DNA of 64,000 bases, from positions 1-64,000 of the forward strand of contig CAJTPO010000007.1 in the NCBI GenBank assembly GCA_910578115.1, read 5' to 3'. Source of the DNA: an uncultured Lachnospiraceae bacterium (GTDB taxonomy: Bacteria > Bacillota > Clostridia > Lachnospirales > Lachnospiraceae). The notes beneath the pieces were generated by a model. It saw nothing but the letters and a program-made list of their open reading frames with translations. It made no database searches and was not told where the DNA came from. Of this stretch, positions 26,751-34,546 are shown one piece after another; the stretch's first letter is position 1, and each line of letters begins with the position of its first letter. The position numbers were made by a program, and so were the translations under genes.

Positions 26751-28157
26751 ATGGGCGGATTTTTTGGAGTGGCATCAAAGGAAGATTGTGTGTTTGACCT
26801 GTTCTTTGGGACGGACTATCATTCCCACCTGGGAACAAGACGGGCAGGTATGGCTGTTTACGATGATAAAAAGGGCTTTGACAGAGCTATACATAATATC
26901 GAGAACGCTCCGTTTCGGACGAAGTTTGACAAGGATGTTAATACCATGCACGGCACCTATGGTATCGGCTGTATTTCCGATTATGAGCCGCAGCCGTTGA
27001 TCATTCGTTCCCATCACGGCACTTATGCGATTACGACGGTGGGTAAGATCAATAATAAAGACGAGATTATAGAGGAACTTTTTCAGAGCGGGCACGGGCA
27101 TTTTATGGAGATGAGCGGCGGCGACATCAATTCTACGGAGCTGGTGGCGGCGGTGATCAACCAGCGGGATAACCTGATCGAGGGCATCCGCTATGCGCAG
27201 GAGCTGATCGAGGGCTCCATGACCATGCTGCTGATGACAGGCAGGGGTATCTATGCGGCGCGGGACAGATATGGGCGTACACCGGTGACCATTGGGCAGA
27301 AGGAGAATGCCTGCTGTATTTCTTTTGAAAGTTTTGCGTATCTGAACCTGGGCTATGCGCCGGAACGGGAGCTGGGGCCGGGGGAGATCGTGGTGGTGAC
27401 GCCGGAAGGCGCACGCACGCTGGCAGCGCCGGGCAGCGAGATGAAGATATGCACTTTCCTGTGGGTATATTATGGCTATCCGTCTTCTTCCTACGAAGGC
27501 ATCAGCGTGGAGCAGATGCGGTATAACTGCGGAGCCATGCTGGCAAAGAGAGATGATGTGCAGCCGGATATCGTGGCGGGAGTGCCGGATTCGGGGACTG
27601 CCCATGCCATCGGTTATGCCAATGAGTCGGGGATTCCTTTTTCCAGGCCTTTTATCAAATATACACCCACCTGGCCCAGGTCCTTTATGCCAACCATTCA
27701 GAGCAGGAGAAACCTGATCGCCAAGATGAAGCTGATTCCGGTGCATGATCTGATCAAGGGCAGGAGCCTGCTTCTGATCGATGATTCCATCGTGCGGGGA
27801 ACGCAGCTGCGGGAGACTACGGAATTCCTTTACCAGAGCGGGGCCGCACAGGTACATATCCGCCCGGCCTGTCCGCCGCTTCTGTTTGGCTGTAAGTATC
27901 TGAATTTCTCCAGAGCGACTTCCGAGATGGAGCTGATCGCCAGACGTACGATTCAGGAGATCGAGGGGGAGAACAGGTATCCGAATCTGACGGCCTATGC
28001 GAATCCGGACAGCGCGGAATATCATGCCATGCTGGAAAAAATAAGAGAGAAGCTGAATTTCACTTCTCTCCGGTATCATCGTCTGGACGATATGATAGAG
28101 TCCATCGGTATGGACAGGTGTAAGCTGTGTACTTACTGCTGGGATGGACGGGAATAA
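26751..28157 (+). CDS. Amidophosphoribosyltransferase-like protein lacking Cys2
   Basis: A 468-residue PurF homologue: an N-terminal class II glutamine amidotransferase fold (residues 1-230) and a type I phosphoribosyltransferase domain with the PRPP loop LLLIDDSIVRGTQ near 345-357. Authentic PurF needs Cys2 as nucleophile to release ammonia from glutamine; here the N-terminus is MGGFFGV, with Gly at position 2. Cys residues at CPPLLFGC and the C-terminal CKLCTYC could hold the Fe-S cluster known from the Bacillus-type enzyme. GGAGGG supports the ATG at 26751, so the missing Cys is not a start error. It may use free ammonia or have another role. No other purine genes are adjacent, so a second, normal purF is expected elsewhere. 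Confidence 0.85.
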   Translation: MGGFFGVASKEDCVFDLFFGTDYHSHLGTRRAGMAVYDDKKGFDRAIHNIENAPFRTKFDKDVNTMHGTYGIGCISDYEPQPLIIRSHHGTYAITTVGKINNKDEIIEELFQSGHGHFMEMSGGDINSTELVAAVINQRDNLIEGIRYAQELIEGSMTMLLMTGRGIYAARDRYGRTPVTIGQKENACCISFESFAYLNLGYAPERELGPGEIVVVTPEGARTLAAPGSEMKICTFLWVYYGYPSSSYEGISVEQMRYNCGAMLAKRDDVQPDIVAGVPDSGTAHAIGYANESGIPFSRPFIKYTPTWPRSFMPTIQSRRNLIAKMKLIPVHDLIKGRSLLLIDDSIVRGTQLRETTEFLYQSGAAQVHIRPACPPLLFGCKYLNFSRATSEMELIARRTIQEIEGENRYPNLTAYANPDSAEYHAMLEKIREKLNFTSLRYHRLDDMIESIGMDRCKLCTYCWDGRE

Positions 28158-28927
28158 GGATCGATGCGCTGCTGACGCAGCCAGATCTTCATAACAGTCC
28201 GCTGTGGCAGCAGCTTGGCTCCTATGTGGCAGAAGTTGACATAGAGACCGTAGATCGAGAGATCTCTCCCTCTGTCGGCGTCTGCCACTGCTTTTCTGGC
28301 GACCCTGTCCGGTGCGGTCATGCCGAAAAAGCGGCGGGTGGCCTTGACGGCTCCGATTTCGGCCCTGTCATAGAGGTCGGTCTTCAGCCAGCCCGGGCAG
28401 ACTGCGGTGGCACTGATCCCCCGATCCTTTAATTCCACGTGCAGCGCCCTTGTGTAGTTGCGCACGAAAGCCTTCGTGGAGCTGTACAGATTCTGATAGG
28501 GCAGCGGCTGGAAAGCGGCCTGGGAAGCGATGTTGATGATGTGGCTGCCGACCGGCATATAGGGAATGCAGGTTAAACCCATGGCCACCACACCGCCGAT
28601 ATTCAGGTTGATCATGTTCAGAGAGTCCGGCACGCTTAAGTCTCCGTAGGAGCAGAACTTGGCATAGCCGGCGTTGTTTATGAGGTAGCAGATCTCGACG
28701 CCGCTCTGGGCAAGTCTGTGGCCCAGCTCTTCGATCCGGGAAGGATCCGACAGATCCATGGGGATGGGAATGATCTTCGCTCCCATCTGACGGCGAAGCC
28801 GGTCCAGTTTGTCCCGGTGCCTGGCGATGGCCCAGATCTCGTCGATTTCCCGCTTATCCTTGATGATTCTTACAAATTCTCTGCCAAGCCCTGTGCTGGC
28901 TCCGGTTATGACTGCTATCTTTTTCAT
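28133..28927 (-). CDS. Short-chain dehydrogenase/reductase (SDR)
   Basis: A 264-residue NAD(P)-dependent oxidoreductase. The start at 28927 opens with MKKIAVITGASTGLGREF, the Rossmann TGxxxGxG motif. NNAG (INNAGYAK), the catalytic Ser region (IINIAS) and YSSTKAF (Tyr-x3-Lys) are all present. AGGAAG lies upstream. The C-terminus is long and basic (RRFFGMTAPDRVARKAV). The substrate is unknown; the group includes lipid or sugar oxidoreductases. Its last 25 bases overlap the end of the convergent PurF-like gene, with no terminator between them. Confidence 0.9.
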   Translation of the reverse strand: MKKIAVITGASTGLGREFVRIIKDKREIDEIWAIARHRDKLDRLRRQMGAKIIPIPMDLSDPSRIEELGHRLAQSGVEICYLINNAGYAKFCSYGDLSVPDSLNMINLNIGGVVAMGLTCIPYMPVGSHIINIASQAAFQPLPYQNLYSSTKAFVRNYTRALHVELKDRGISATAVCPGWLKTDLYDRAEIGAVKATRRFFGMTAPDRVARKAVADADRGRDLSIYGLYVNFCHIGAKLLPQRTVMKIWLRQQRIDPYSRPSQQ

Positions 28928-29391
28928 ATAAGTTTCTTCCTGTGTTCTCGTGTGAATATATTTCCCGGAAAGGACTGTGCATTTCATGCAATGTTTTCTG
29001 CCGTGTAAGCACAGCAGCATCCTTTGGGATACAACTATTTTATTCAGTATATCAAAGGATATGCGAAAATAAAAGTTTCTATTCGCAAAAAGACTGCAAA
29101 ATGACGACATTCATTACTGCAGCGAACTTTTCATTTGGACTTCATTTTGATATAATAAGTAGAATCAGAAGAAAACTGTGATCCAGGCAGAATCTGATTT
29201 CCGATTCAGGGTAAAGCAGCACATGTTATTTGATAAAAAGAGAGGATTCCCCTGTCAATGGAAGGCCTGCCGGACGAATTTGGATGGACAGGTATAGGCA
29301 GAGAGGCTTTCAGGGATAATAAACTGACTGCCAGGTGCAATGACTTGGTACTCCGGGAAAAGATATGGCTGAAAGAAGGAGAGTTTATCAT
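28928..29391. other. Divergent intergenic region with a possible 46-codon ORF
   Basis: About 460 bases between divergent genes. A perfect TATAAT at 29151-29156 may drive the rightward gene. A 46-codon open frame (29258-29398) ends by overlapping the start of the gene at 29392 and has a poorly spaced AGAGGA; it could be a leader ORF or chance. No repeats or RNA genes seen. Confidence 0.35.
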
Positions 29392-30315
29392 ATGGTGAAA
29401 AGAATACTGGATTGTTATGCGTCAGATTTTGCCGGTTTTTCAAAAGAGGAGCTTTTGGAGTCTGTGCGCAGGAGTGAGGGACGTGTGATGCTCTGTGAGA
29501 CGATCGGCACGGTACGGCCCATGCTGGGAGATGTGACCAATGCAGAGTTTGTGGCGGCAATGGGGGCGGATTTCCTGCTTCTGAATATGTTCGATGTCAA
29601 TGCGCCGAAGATAGAGGGACTGCCGGCAGGAGATCCGGAGGACACCGTGCGGCTGATCAAGCAGCTGACGGGGCGGCCCGTGGGCATTAATCTGGAACCC
29701 ACGGATGCGGGGGAGGAGGAGCAGACCGATCCGCTGTGGCAGATGTCCGCCGGACGGCGTGCCACTTTGGAGAATGCAAGGCGCGCCTGCGATATGGGTG
29801 TGGATCTGATCCTGTTGACGGGCAATCCGGGGATGGGTGTCAGCAATGAGGCCATTGAGGCGACACTTAAGCTGTACCGGGAAGAGCTGGGTGACAGAGT
29901 TATTCTGGCAGCAGGCAAGATGCACGCGGCCGGAGTGCTGACGGAAGCTGCGGAGCAGATCATGACGAAGGAAGAGGTCCGGCGTTTCCGGGAGGTCGGG
30001 GCGGATGTGCTGCTTTTTCCCGCACCGGGAACGGTGCCGGGTATTACGATGGAGTATGTGCGTGAGCTGGTGGGATTTGCACACGGTATGGGGGCGCTGA
30101 CGATCACGGCTGTCGGTACATCTCAGGAGGGTGCGGATACGGATACCATCCGCCGGATCGCATTGATGTGCAAGATGACCGGTACGGATATTCATCATCT
30201 GGGTGACACCGGATATACGGGGATGGCGCTGCCTGAGAATATACAGGCGTATTCGGTTGCCATCCGCGGGATCAGGCATACCTATCATCGGATGGCGTCG
30301 TCGGTGCGCCGATGA
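29392..30315 (+). CDS. TIM-barrel protein, DUF7916/PEP-phosphonomutase-like
   Basis: A 307-residue soluble protein. The ATG at 29392 is chosen because AAGGAGAG lies 8 bases before it; the in-frame ATG at 29365 lacks a site. The sequence alternates beta strands and helices as in a TIM barrel (VMLCETIG, FLLLNMFDVN, VGINLEPTD, LILLTGNPGMGV, DVLLFPAPGTVPGITMEYV, TITAVGTSQEGAD, DIHHLGDTG). I recall such proteins being annotated as uncharacterised or haloacid-dehalogenase-like in Firmicutes, often near sugar transport genes. The reaction is unknown. Separated from the next gene by 85 bases. Confidence 0.75.
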   Translation: MVKRILDCYASDFAGFSKEELLESVRRSEGRVMLCETIGTVRPMLGDVTNAEFVAAMGADFLLLNMFDVNAPKIEGLPAGDPEDTVRLIKQLTGRPVGINLEPTDAGEEEQTDPLWQMSAGRRATLENARRACDMGVDLILLTGNPGMGVSNEAIEATLKLYREELGDRVILAAGKMHAAGVLTEAAEQIMTKEEVRRFREVGADVLLFPAPGTVPGITMEYVRELVGFAHGMGALTITAVGTSQEGADTDTIRRIALMCKMTGTDIHHLGDTGYTGMALPENIQAYSVAIRGIRHTYHRMASSVRR

Positions 30316-30400
30316 CGGCAGAAGGCGGCAGAAAGCAGTCTTTGCGCACACATTGTTGACGCCGCGAAGCGGCATTGGGGGAAATTTGGGGAAAACGGAA

Positions 30401-31477
30401 ATGCAAAAGATATTGGTAGTGGACGACGCAGTGGTAAACCGCGAACTGCTGCGGGAAATGCTGGAAGACAATTATGTGATCGAGATGGCGGAGAACGGGC
30501 AGCAGGCATTGCGTAAGCTGCTGGAGTTTAAGGAGGAACTGGCGGCGGTTCTTCTGGATCTGCAGATGCCGGAGATGGACGGCTTTGCGGTGATCGATGC
30601 GATGAAGGAGAACGGGTGGCTGGAACAGATCCCGGTGCTTGTTATCAGTATTGAGAGTACGCCGGAGGTTGAGAACCGGTGTCTGGAGATCGGGGTTTCC
30701 GACTTTATTCATAAGCCTTTTGACAGATCCATTGTCAAGAACCGGGTCAGGAACACCATCGACCTGTTCGCTTATAAGAACAGTCTGGAGCAGCAGGTGG
30801 AAGAGCAGCGGGAGACGCTGCGGCAGCAGGACAGGATCATTCGCATTCAGGCCGAGAAGCTGAAGGAGGCGGAACCCTTTAACCGCCTGATGATGGAGTA
30901 CCGGTTTGCCATCATGGAGATCGAGACGAGATTAAAGGTGCTGAACGAGGAATTCTCACGGGAGTACAAGCGAAACCCTTTTGAGTCCATCAAGAGCAGG
31001 CTGAAAACGCCGGAGAGCATCTATGAGAAACTGGAGCGCAAGGGACATCCGATTACGGTGGATAATATCAGAGAGCATCTGACGGATGTGGCGGGTCTGC
31101 GGGTCATCTGTTCTTTTCCGGACGATATTTACCGGCTGGCGGATCTGGTTATCCGGCAGGATGATATCCTTCTGCTCCGGAAAAAGGACTATATTCAGAA
31201 TCCGAAGGACAACGGTTACAGGAGTCTGCATCTCATACTGAGCGTACCGATTTTCCTTTCTAATGAAAAGAAGTATATGAAGGCGGAGGTTCAGTTCCGC
31301 ACGATCGCCATGGATTTCTGGGCCAGTCTGGAGCATAAGCTGAAATATAAGAAAAATGTCAAAAATGCGACACAGATTGTGGCACAGCTCAAAGCCTGTG
31401 CTGATTCCATTGAGATGCTGGACTATCAGATGCAGAATCTTCGTAACAAGATTGATATGGACGGCAGGTCGATTTAG
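30401..31477 (+). CDS. Fusion of response-regulator receiver domain and small alarmone synthetase (RelQ/YjbM-like)
   Basis: A 358-residue protein in one uninterrupted frame. Residues 1-120 are a complete receiver domain: D8, D9, phospho-acceptor D53 (LLDLQMPEMDGF), S83 and K105 (FIHKPFD). Residues 125-160 are a Gln/Glu-rich coiled coil. Residues 165-345 are a (p)ppGpp synthetase of the small alarmone synthetase class: FESIKSRLKTPESIYEKL, DVAGLRVICSF (Mg Asp229), NPKDNGYRSLH (GTP-binding Tyr273) and EVQFRTIAMDFWASLEHK (Glu296). No hydrolase, TGS or ACT domain is present. The ATG at 30401 has GGGG upstream. Known RelQ/RelP enzymes lack a receiver, so phosphorylation by an unlinked kinase may control alarmone production. 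No histidine kinase is adjacent. Confidence 0.93.
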   Translation: MQKILVVDDAVVNRELLREMLEDNYVIEMAENGQQALRKLLEFKEELAAVLLDLQMPEMDGFAVIDAMKENGWLEQIPVLVISIESTPEVENRCLEIGVSDFIHKPFDRSIVKNRVRNTIDLFAYKNSLEQQVEEQRETLRQQDRIIRIQAEKLKEAEPFNRLMMEYRFAIMEIETRLKVLNEEFSREYKRNPFESIKSRLKTPESIYEKLERKGHPITVDNIREHLTDVAGLRVICSFPDDIYRLADLVIRQDDILLLRKKDYIQNPKDNGYRSLHLILSVPIFLSNEKKYMKAEVQFRTIAMDFWASLEHKLKYKKNVKNATQIVAQLKACADSIEMLDYQMQNLRNKIDMDGRSI

Positions 31478-31480
31478 AAA

Positions 31481-31509
31481 TTGATTAATCCTGCGTTTTG
31501 TCATATACT
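31481..31509 (+). promoter_or_regulatory. Promoter giving an apparently leaderless holA mRNA
   Basis: TTGATT (31481-31486), a 17-base spacer and TATACT (31504-31509). Transcription would start around 31515-31517, exactly at the holA ATG at 31516. No ribosome binding site is present upstream of that ATG. Confidence 0.65.
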
Positions 31510-31515
31510 TAACTT

Positions 31516-32502
31516 ATGCAGAAATTAACGGAAGAAATCAAATCAGGACAACTGAAACAGGTCTATATCCTGTACGGCGAGGAGGCATATCTGCGCAGCC
31601 AGTACAAGGATAAGCTGAAAAAGGCATTGCTCGGCGACGGAGACGATATGAACTTTCACTACTTCGAGGGAAAGAATATTTCCCAGGGGGAAGTGATCGA
31701 TCTGGCTGAGACTATGCCCTTTTTTGCGCAGCGCCGGGTGATCGTGCTGGAGAACAGCGGGCTTATGGCACGGGGCGGGGAAGAACTGGCGGCTTATCTG
31801 GGCGATCCGGCACAGACGGCTTATTTCGTGTTCGTGGAACAGTCGGTAGATAAGAGAAGCAGGCTGTACAAGGCGGCCACGGCCAGGGGACGCGCCATCG
31901 AGTTTACGGCGCAGGATGAGGCCGTGCTGAAACGATGGATCCTGGGATTTTTGAAGAAAGAAAATAAAAATATCACGGAGCGGGATCTGAACTTTTTCCT
32001 GGATAAGACGGGCTCCGGCATGGATAATATCCGGGGAGAGCTGGAGAAACTGTTCTGTTACTGTATGGGGCGGGATGTGATCACGGCGCAGGATATCGAA
32101 GCGGTCTGCACCAGACAGGTGAGCAGCCAGATCTTTGATATGATCGATGCGGTAGCACAGAAGAAGCAGAAGACGGCGCTGGATCTGTATTATGACCTGC
32201 TGACGCTGAAAGAGCCGCCTATGAGGATCCTTTTCCTGATCACGAGACAGTTCAATCTTCTACTGCAGGTAAAGGAACTCAAAAACAAAGGCTATGACGC
32301 CAATGCCATCGGCGGCAAGGTGGGGCTTGCCGGGTTTATCGCCCGCAAATATGTGACGCAGGCCGCCAGATTCAGGGAGGAAGACCTGCGCAGGGCGCTG
32401 ACGGACTGCGTGGAGACGGAAGAGGCGGTCAAGACCGGCAGAATGAATGATGTGATGAGCGTGGAGCTGTTGATCGTGAAATACAGCGCTGCGTCGATGT
32501 AG
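31516..32502 (+). CDS. holA: DNA polymerase III subunit delta
   Basis: A 328-residue clamp-loader subunit that opens the beta clamp during replication. The N-terminus (LKQVYILYGEEAYLRSQYKDKL) carries the degenerate P-loop region typical of HolA, followed by FFAQRRVIVLENSGL and the AAA+-like fold with LEKLFCYCMGRD. Length and start match the family. There is no Shine-Dalgarno sequence before the ATG; instead a promoter ends seven bases upstream, suggesting a leaderless transcript. A read-through mRNA from the receiver-synthetase gene 38 bases upstream is also possible. Confidence 0.93.
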   Translation: MQKLTEEIKSGQLKQVYILYGEEAYLRSQYKDKLKKALLGDGDDMNFHYFEGKNISQGEVIDLAETMPFFAQRRVIVLENSGLMARGGEELAAYLGDPAQTAYFVFVEQSVDKRSRLYKAATARGRAIEFTAQDEAVLKRWILGFLKKENKNITERDLNFFLDKTGSGMDNIRGELEKLFCYCMGRDVITAQDIEAVCTRQVSSQIFDMIDAVAQKKQKTALDLYYDLLTLKEPPMRILFLITRQFNLLLQVKELKNKGYDANAIGGKVGLAGFIARKYVTQAARFREEDLRRALTDCVETEEAVKTGRMNDVMSVELLIVKYSAASM

Positions 32503-32551
32503 GGTACAGCAGTAGAGAAAAGGTAAGGTAAAGTAAAGAGGAGGCACAGGG

Positions 32552-33358
32552 ATGACGGTTCAGTTTTTATTCCCGGAAGGGAAAAGGCAGGCATTGACGT
32601 TCAGTTACGACGACGCACAGATTCATGACAGGCGTCTGGTCGATATTTTTAATCAGACAGGGATGAAGGCGACCTTTCATCTCAACAGCGCGACGCTGGG
32701 ACAGCCGGGGTATATCACCCGTGAGGAGGTAAAGGCACTCTACGAGGGTCATGAAGTGGCCTGTCACGGTGTGACGCATCCCTATTTTAACCAGCTGTCG
32801 GTGACACAGATGATGAGAGAGGTGTATGAGGACAGGCGGGAGCTGGAGCGATGCAGCGGCGGTATCGTGCAGGGAATGTCGTATCCGTTCGGGGAGTACA
32901 ATGAGGAGCTGATCCGGACGGCGAAGGATGCGGGGATCGTGTACAGCCGGACGGTTGAGGGCACGATGAATTTTAATCTGCCGTCAGATTTCATGCGCTG
33001 GCATCCGACCTGCCATCATGGCGGTGTGACGGAAGCGCTGCTGGATGAATTCCTGAACCCGCCGATGTACAGGAGCCTGTCGCTGTTGTATATCTGGGGG
33101 CACAGCTATGAGTTTGCACAGGATGACAGCTGGAGCCATATAAACGATATCTGCAGCAGGCTGCAGGGCCGGGAAGACGTGTGGTATGCCACGAATATGG
33201 AGATCTATGAGTATGTGACGGCAATGCGCTCCCTTGTGATCTCGGTGGAAGGAGATATTCTGTATAATGCGTCTGCGGTTACGCTGTATGTGCGGGCCGG
33301 CGGACAGATACTTGCCCTGGGAGCCGGAGAGCAAAAGAAGCTGGATGCGGCATTGTAG
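32552..33358 (+). CDS. Polysaccharide deacetylase (NodB-like) family protein
   Basis: A 268-residue carbohydrate esterase 4-type protein without signal peptide. Motif 1 is LTFSYDDAQIHD (the two Asp of the usual TFDDG), motif 2 is HEVACHGVTHPYF (metal His pair), and a later YPFGEYN corresponds to motif 3. A short beta domain forms the C-terminus. It probably removes acetyl groups from an oligosaccharide inside the cell. GAGGAGG precedes the ATG. The gene follows holA by 49 bases and may share its transcript. Confidence 0.88.
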   Translation: MTVQFLFPEGKRQALTFSYDDAQIHDRRLVDIFNQTGMKATFHLNSATLGQPGYITREEVKALYEGHEVACHGVTHPYFNQLSVTQMMREVYEDRRELERCSGGIVQGMSYPFGEYNEELIRTAKDAGIVYSRTVEGTMNFNLPSDFMRWHPTCHHGGVTEALLDEFLNPPMYRSLSLLYIWGHSYEFAQDDSWSHINDICSRLQGREDVWYATNMEIYEYVTAMRSLVISVEGDILYNASAVTLYVRAGGQILALGAGEQKKLDAAL

Positions 33359-33652
33359 GCGGGATCAGCAGGTTGTATTATAACGGGTGATATTATGGAT
33401 TTGTGCCAAAGCGTCACAAATTCGGCTGATCGCAGAGCAAAATCGGAGTATTCCTTCGGAAAACTCCTGAATTCTGCTCGCGTTTTCAGCGTAAAACGCT
33501 TCGGAATGGAGGAAAGGTTGAATAAATTCTCTGATGAGCAATTTATTCAACTGCGAGTTTGTGCCGGAGCCACAAACTCGAGATCGCAGAGCCAAATTTG
33601 AAATTTGGCTCGCGGCCTTCGCAAAAAAACTGCTTCGGCATGGAGGGAAAAT
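33359..33652. repeat. Mosaic of short palindromes upstream of thrH
   Basis: Nearly the whole intergenic space is inverted repeats: GCGTTTT/AAAACGC (33480-33499), 11-bp arms TTGAATAAATT (33518-33528 with 33540-33550), 10-bp arms CGAGTTTGTG (33554-33563 with 33571-33580) and 11-bp arms GAGCCAAATTT (33589-33599 with 33601-33611). Two copies of the short sequence GCTTCGGnATGGAG (33498-33511, 33632-33645) follow palindromic units; the second supplies the thrH ribosome binding site. The 68-codon open frame over this stretch is probably not a gene. Confidence 0.85.
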
Positions 33653-34258
33653 ATGAGTATGAATATTGTATGTCTGGATCTGGAGGGAGTGCTGGTGCCG
33701 GAGATTTGGATCGCTTTTGCTGAGGCGAGCGGGATTTTGGAACTCAGGCGGACGACCAGAGACGAGCCGGATTATGATAAATTGATGCACTGGAGGCTGG
33801 GAGTGCTGCGGGAGCATGGCCTGGGCCTGCAGGAGATACAGGACACGATCGCGACCATCGATCCGCTGCCGGGTGCGAAGGAATTTCTGGACGAACTTCG
33901 CAGTATGACGCAGGTGATCATTATCAGTGATACATTCACGCAGTTTGCGGGGCCGCTGATGAAAAAGCTGGGCTGGCCGACGCTTTTCTGTAATTCTCTC
34001 GAGGTGGCGCCGGACGGGGAGATCACGGGCTTCCGGATGCGGATCGAGAATTCCAAGCTGTCTACGGTGAAAGCGTTACAATCCATTGGCTTTGAGACGA
34101 TCGCCGCCGGTGACAGTCATAACGATCTGGATATGATCCGGGCCGGCAGGGCGGGATTTCTGTTCAGGAGTACGGAGCAGATCATCAGGGAGAATCCGCA
34201 GCTTCCGGCTTACGAGACGTATGAGGAACTGATGGCGGCGATCCGGAATGCGTTATAA
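33653..34258 (+). CDS. thrH: Bifunctional phosphoserine phosphatase/homoserine phosphotransferase ThrH
   Basis: A 201-residue HAD-superfamily protein started at 33653 behind GGAGGG (33642-33647). HAD motif I is the unusual VCLDLEGVLVPEIW (DxEG in place of DxDG, as in ThrH), motif II IIISDTF, then a motif III Lys in ENSKLSTV and motif IV AAGDSHNDLDMI. In Pseudomonas ThrH removes phosphate from phosphoserine and can transfer it to homoserine, giving homoserine phosphate for threonine synthesis. hom and lysC occur in the same window, consistent with a ThrB-independent threonine route, although thrB may exist elsewhere. Confidence 0.92.
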   Translation: MSMNIVCLDLEGVLVPEIWIAFAEASGILELRRTTRDEPDYDKLMHWRLGVLREHGLGLQEIQDTIATIDPLPGAKEFLDELRSMTQVIIISDTFTQFAGPLMKKLGWPTLFCNSLEVAPDGEITGFRMRIENSKLSTVKALQSIGFETIAAGDSHNDLDMIRAGRAGFLFRSTEQIIRENPQLPAYETYEELMAAIRNAL

Positions 34259-34291
34259 AGGAAAAAGCGTCACGTGAAGGAGACTGATCGG

Positions 34292-34546
34292 GTGAAAATT
34301 GAATATGCCAAAAAGGCAGTAAAATATATTGAATCTTTAGACAAACCTACAAAACAGAGGATTAAAGCCGGTATTATCGGTTTGACAGAAAATCCGCCGA
34401 AAGGTGATATTATCAAGAAACTTGTCGTGGCCTGGGATCCGGATTATACAAAGGTCACACCGTCAGAAAGAAAAGAACTTGAAGATGCGGAAAGAGATAT
34501 GATAGAGAATGGAACGGTTTCGCATGAAGCTATTAATTGGGACTGA
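34292..34546 (+). pseudogene. Hybrid remnant: RelE/ParE-type toxin start joined to antitoxin end
   Basis: An 84-codon frame from a GTG at 34292 with AAGGAG upstream. The first 43 residues (MKIEYAKKAVKYIESLDKPT onward to NPPKGDIIKKL) look like the N-terminus of a RelE/ParE-family toxin, which should continue for another 40 or so residues with the catalytic YRVIY-type strand. Instead the sequence switches to VVAWDPDYTKVTPSERKELE and ends HEAINWD, a tail typical of the cognate antitoxins. This is what a deletion between two tandem antitoxin-toxin modules would leave. It is unlikely to be an active toxin. Its end overlaps the ApbE-like frame. Confidence 0.55.

Noticed and set aside
33395..33601. 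68-codon frame in the palindrome region before thrH
   Set aside because: The sequence is made of inverted repeats in all frames and has no independent coding signals.
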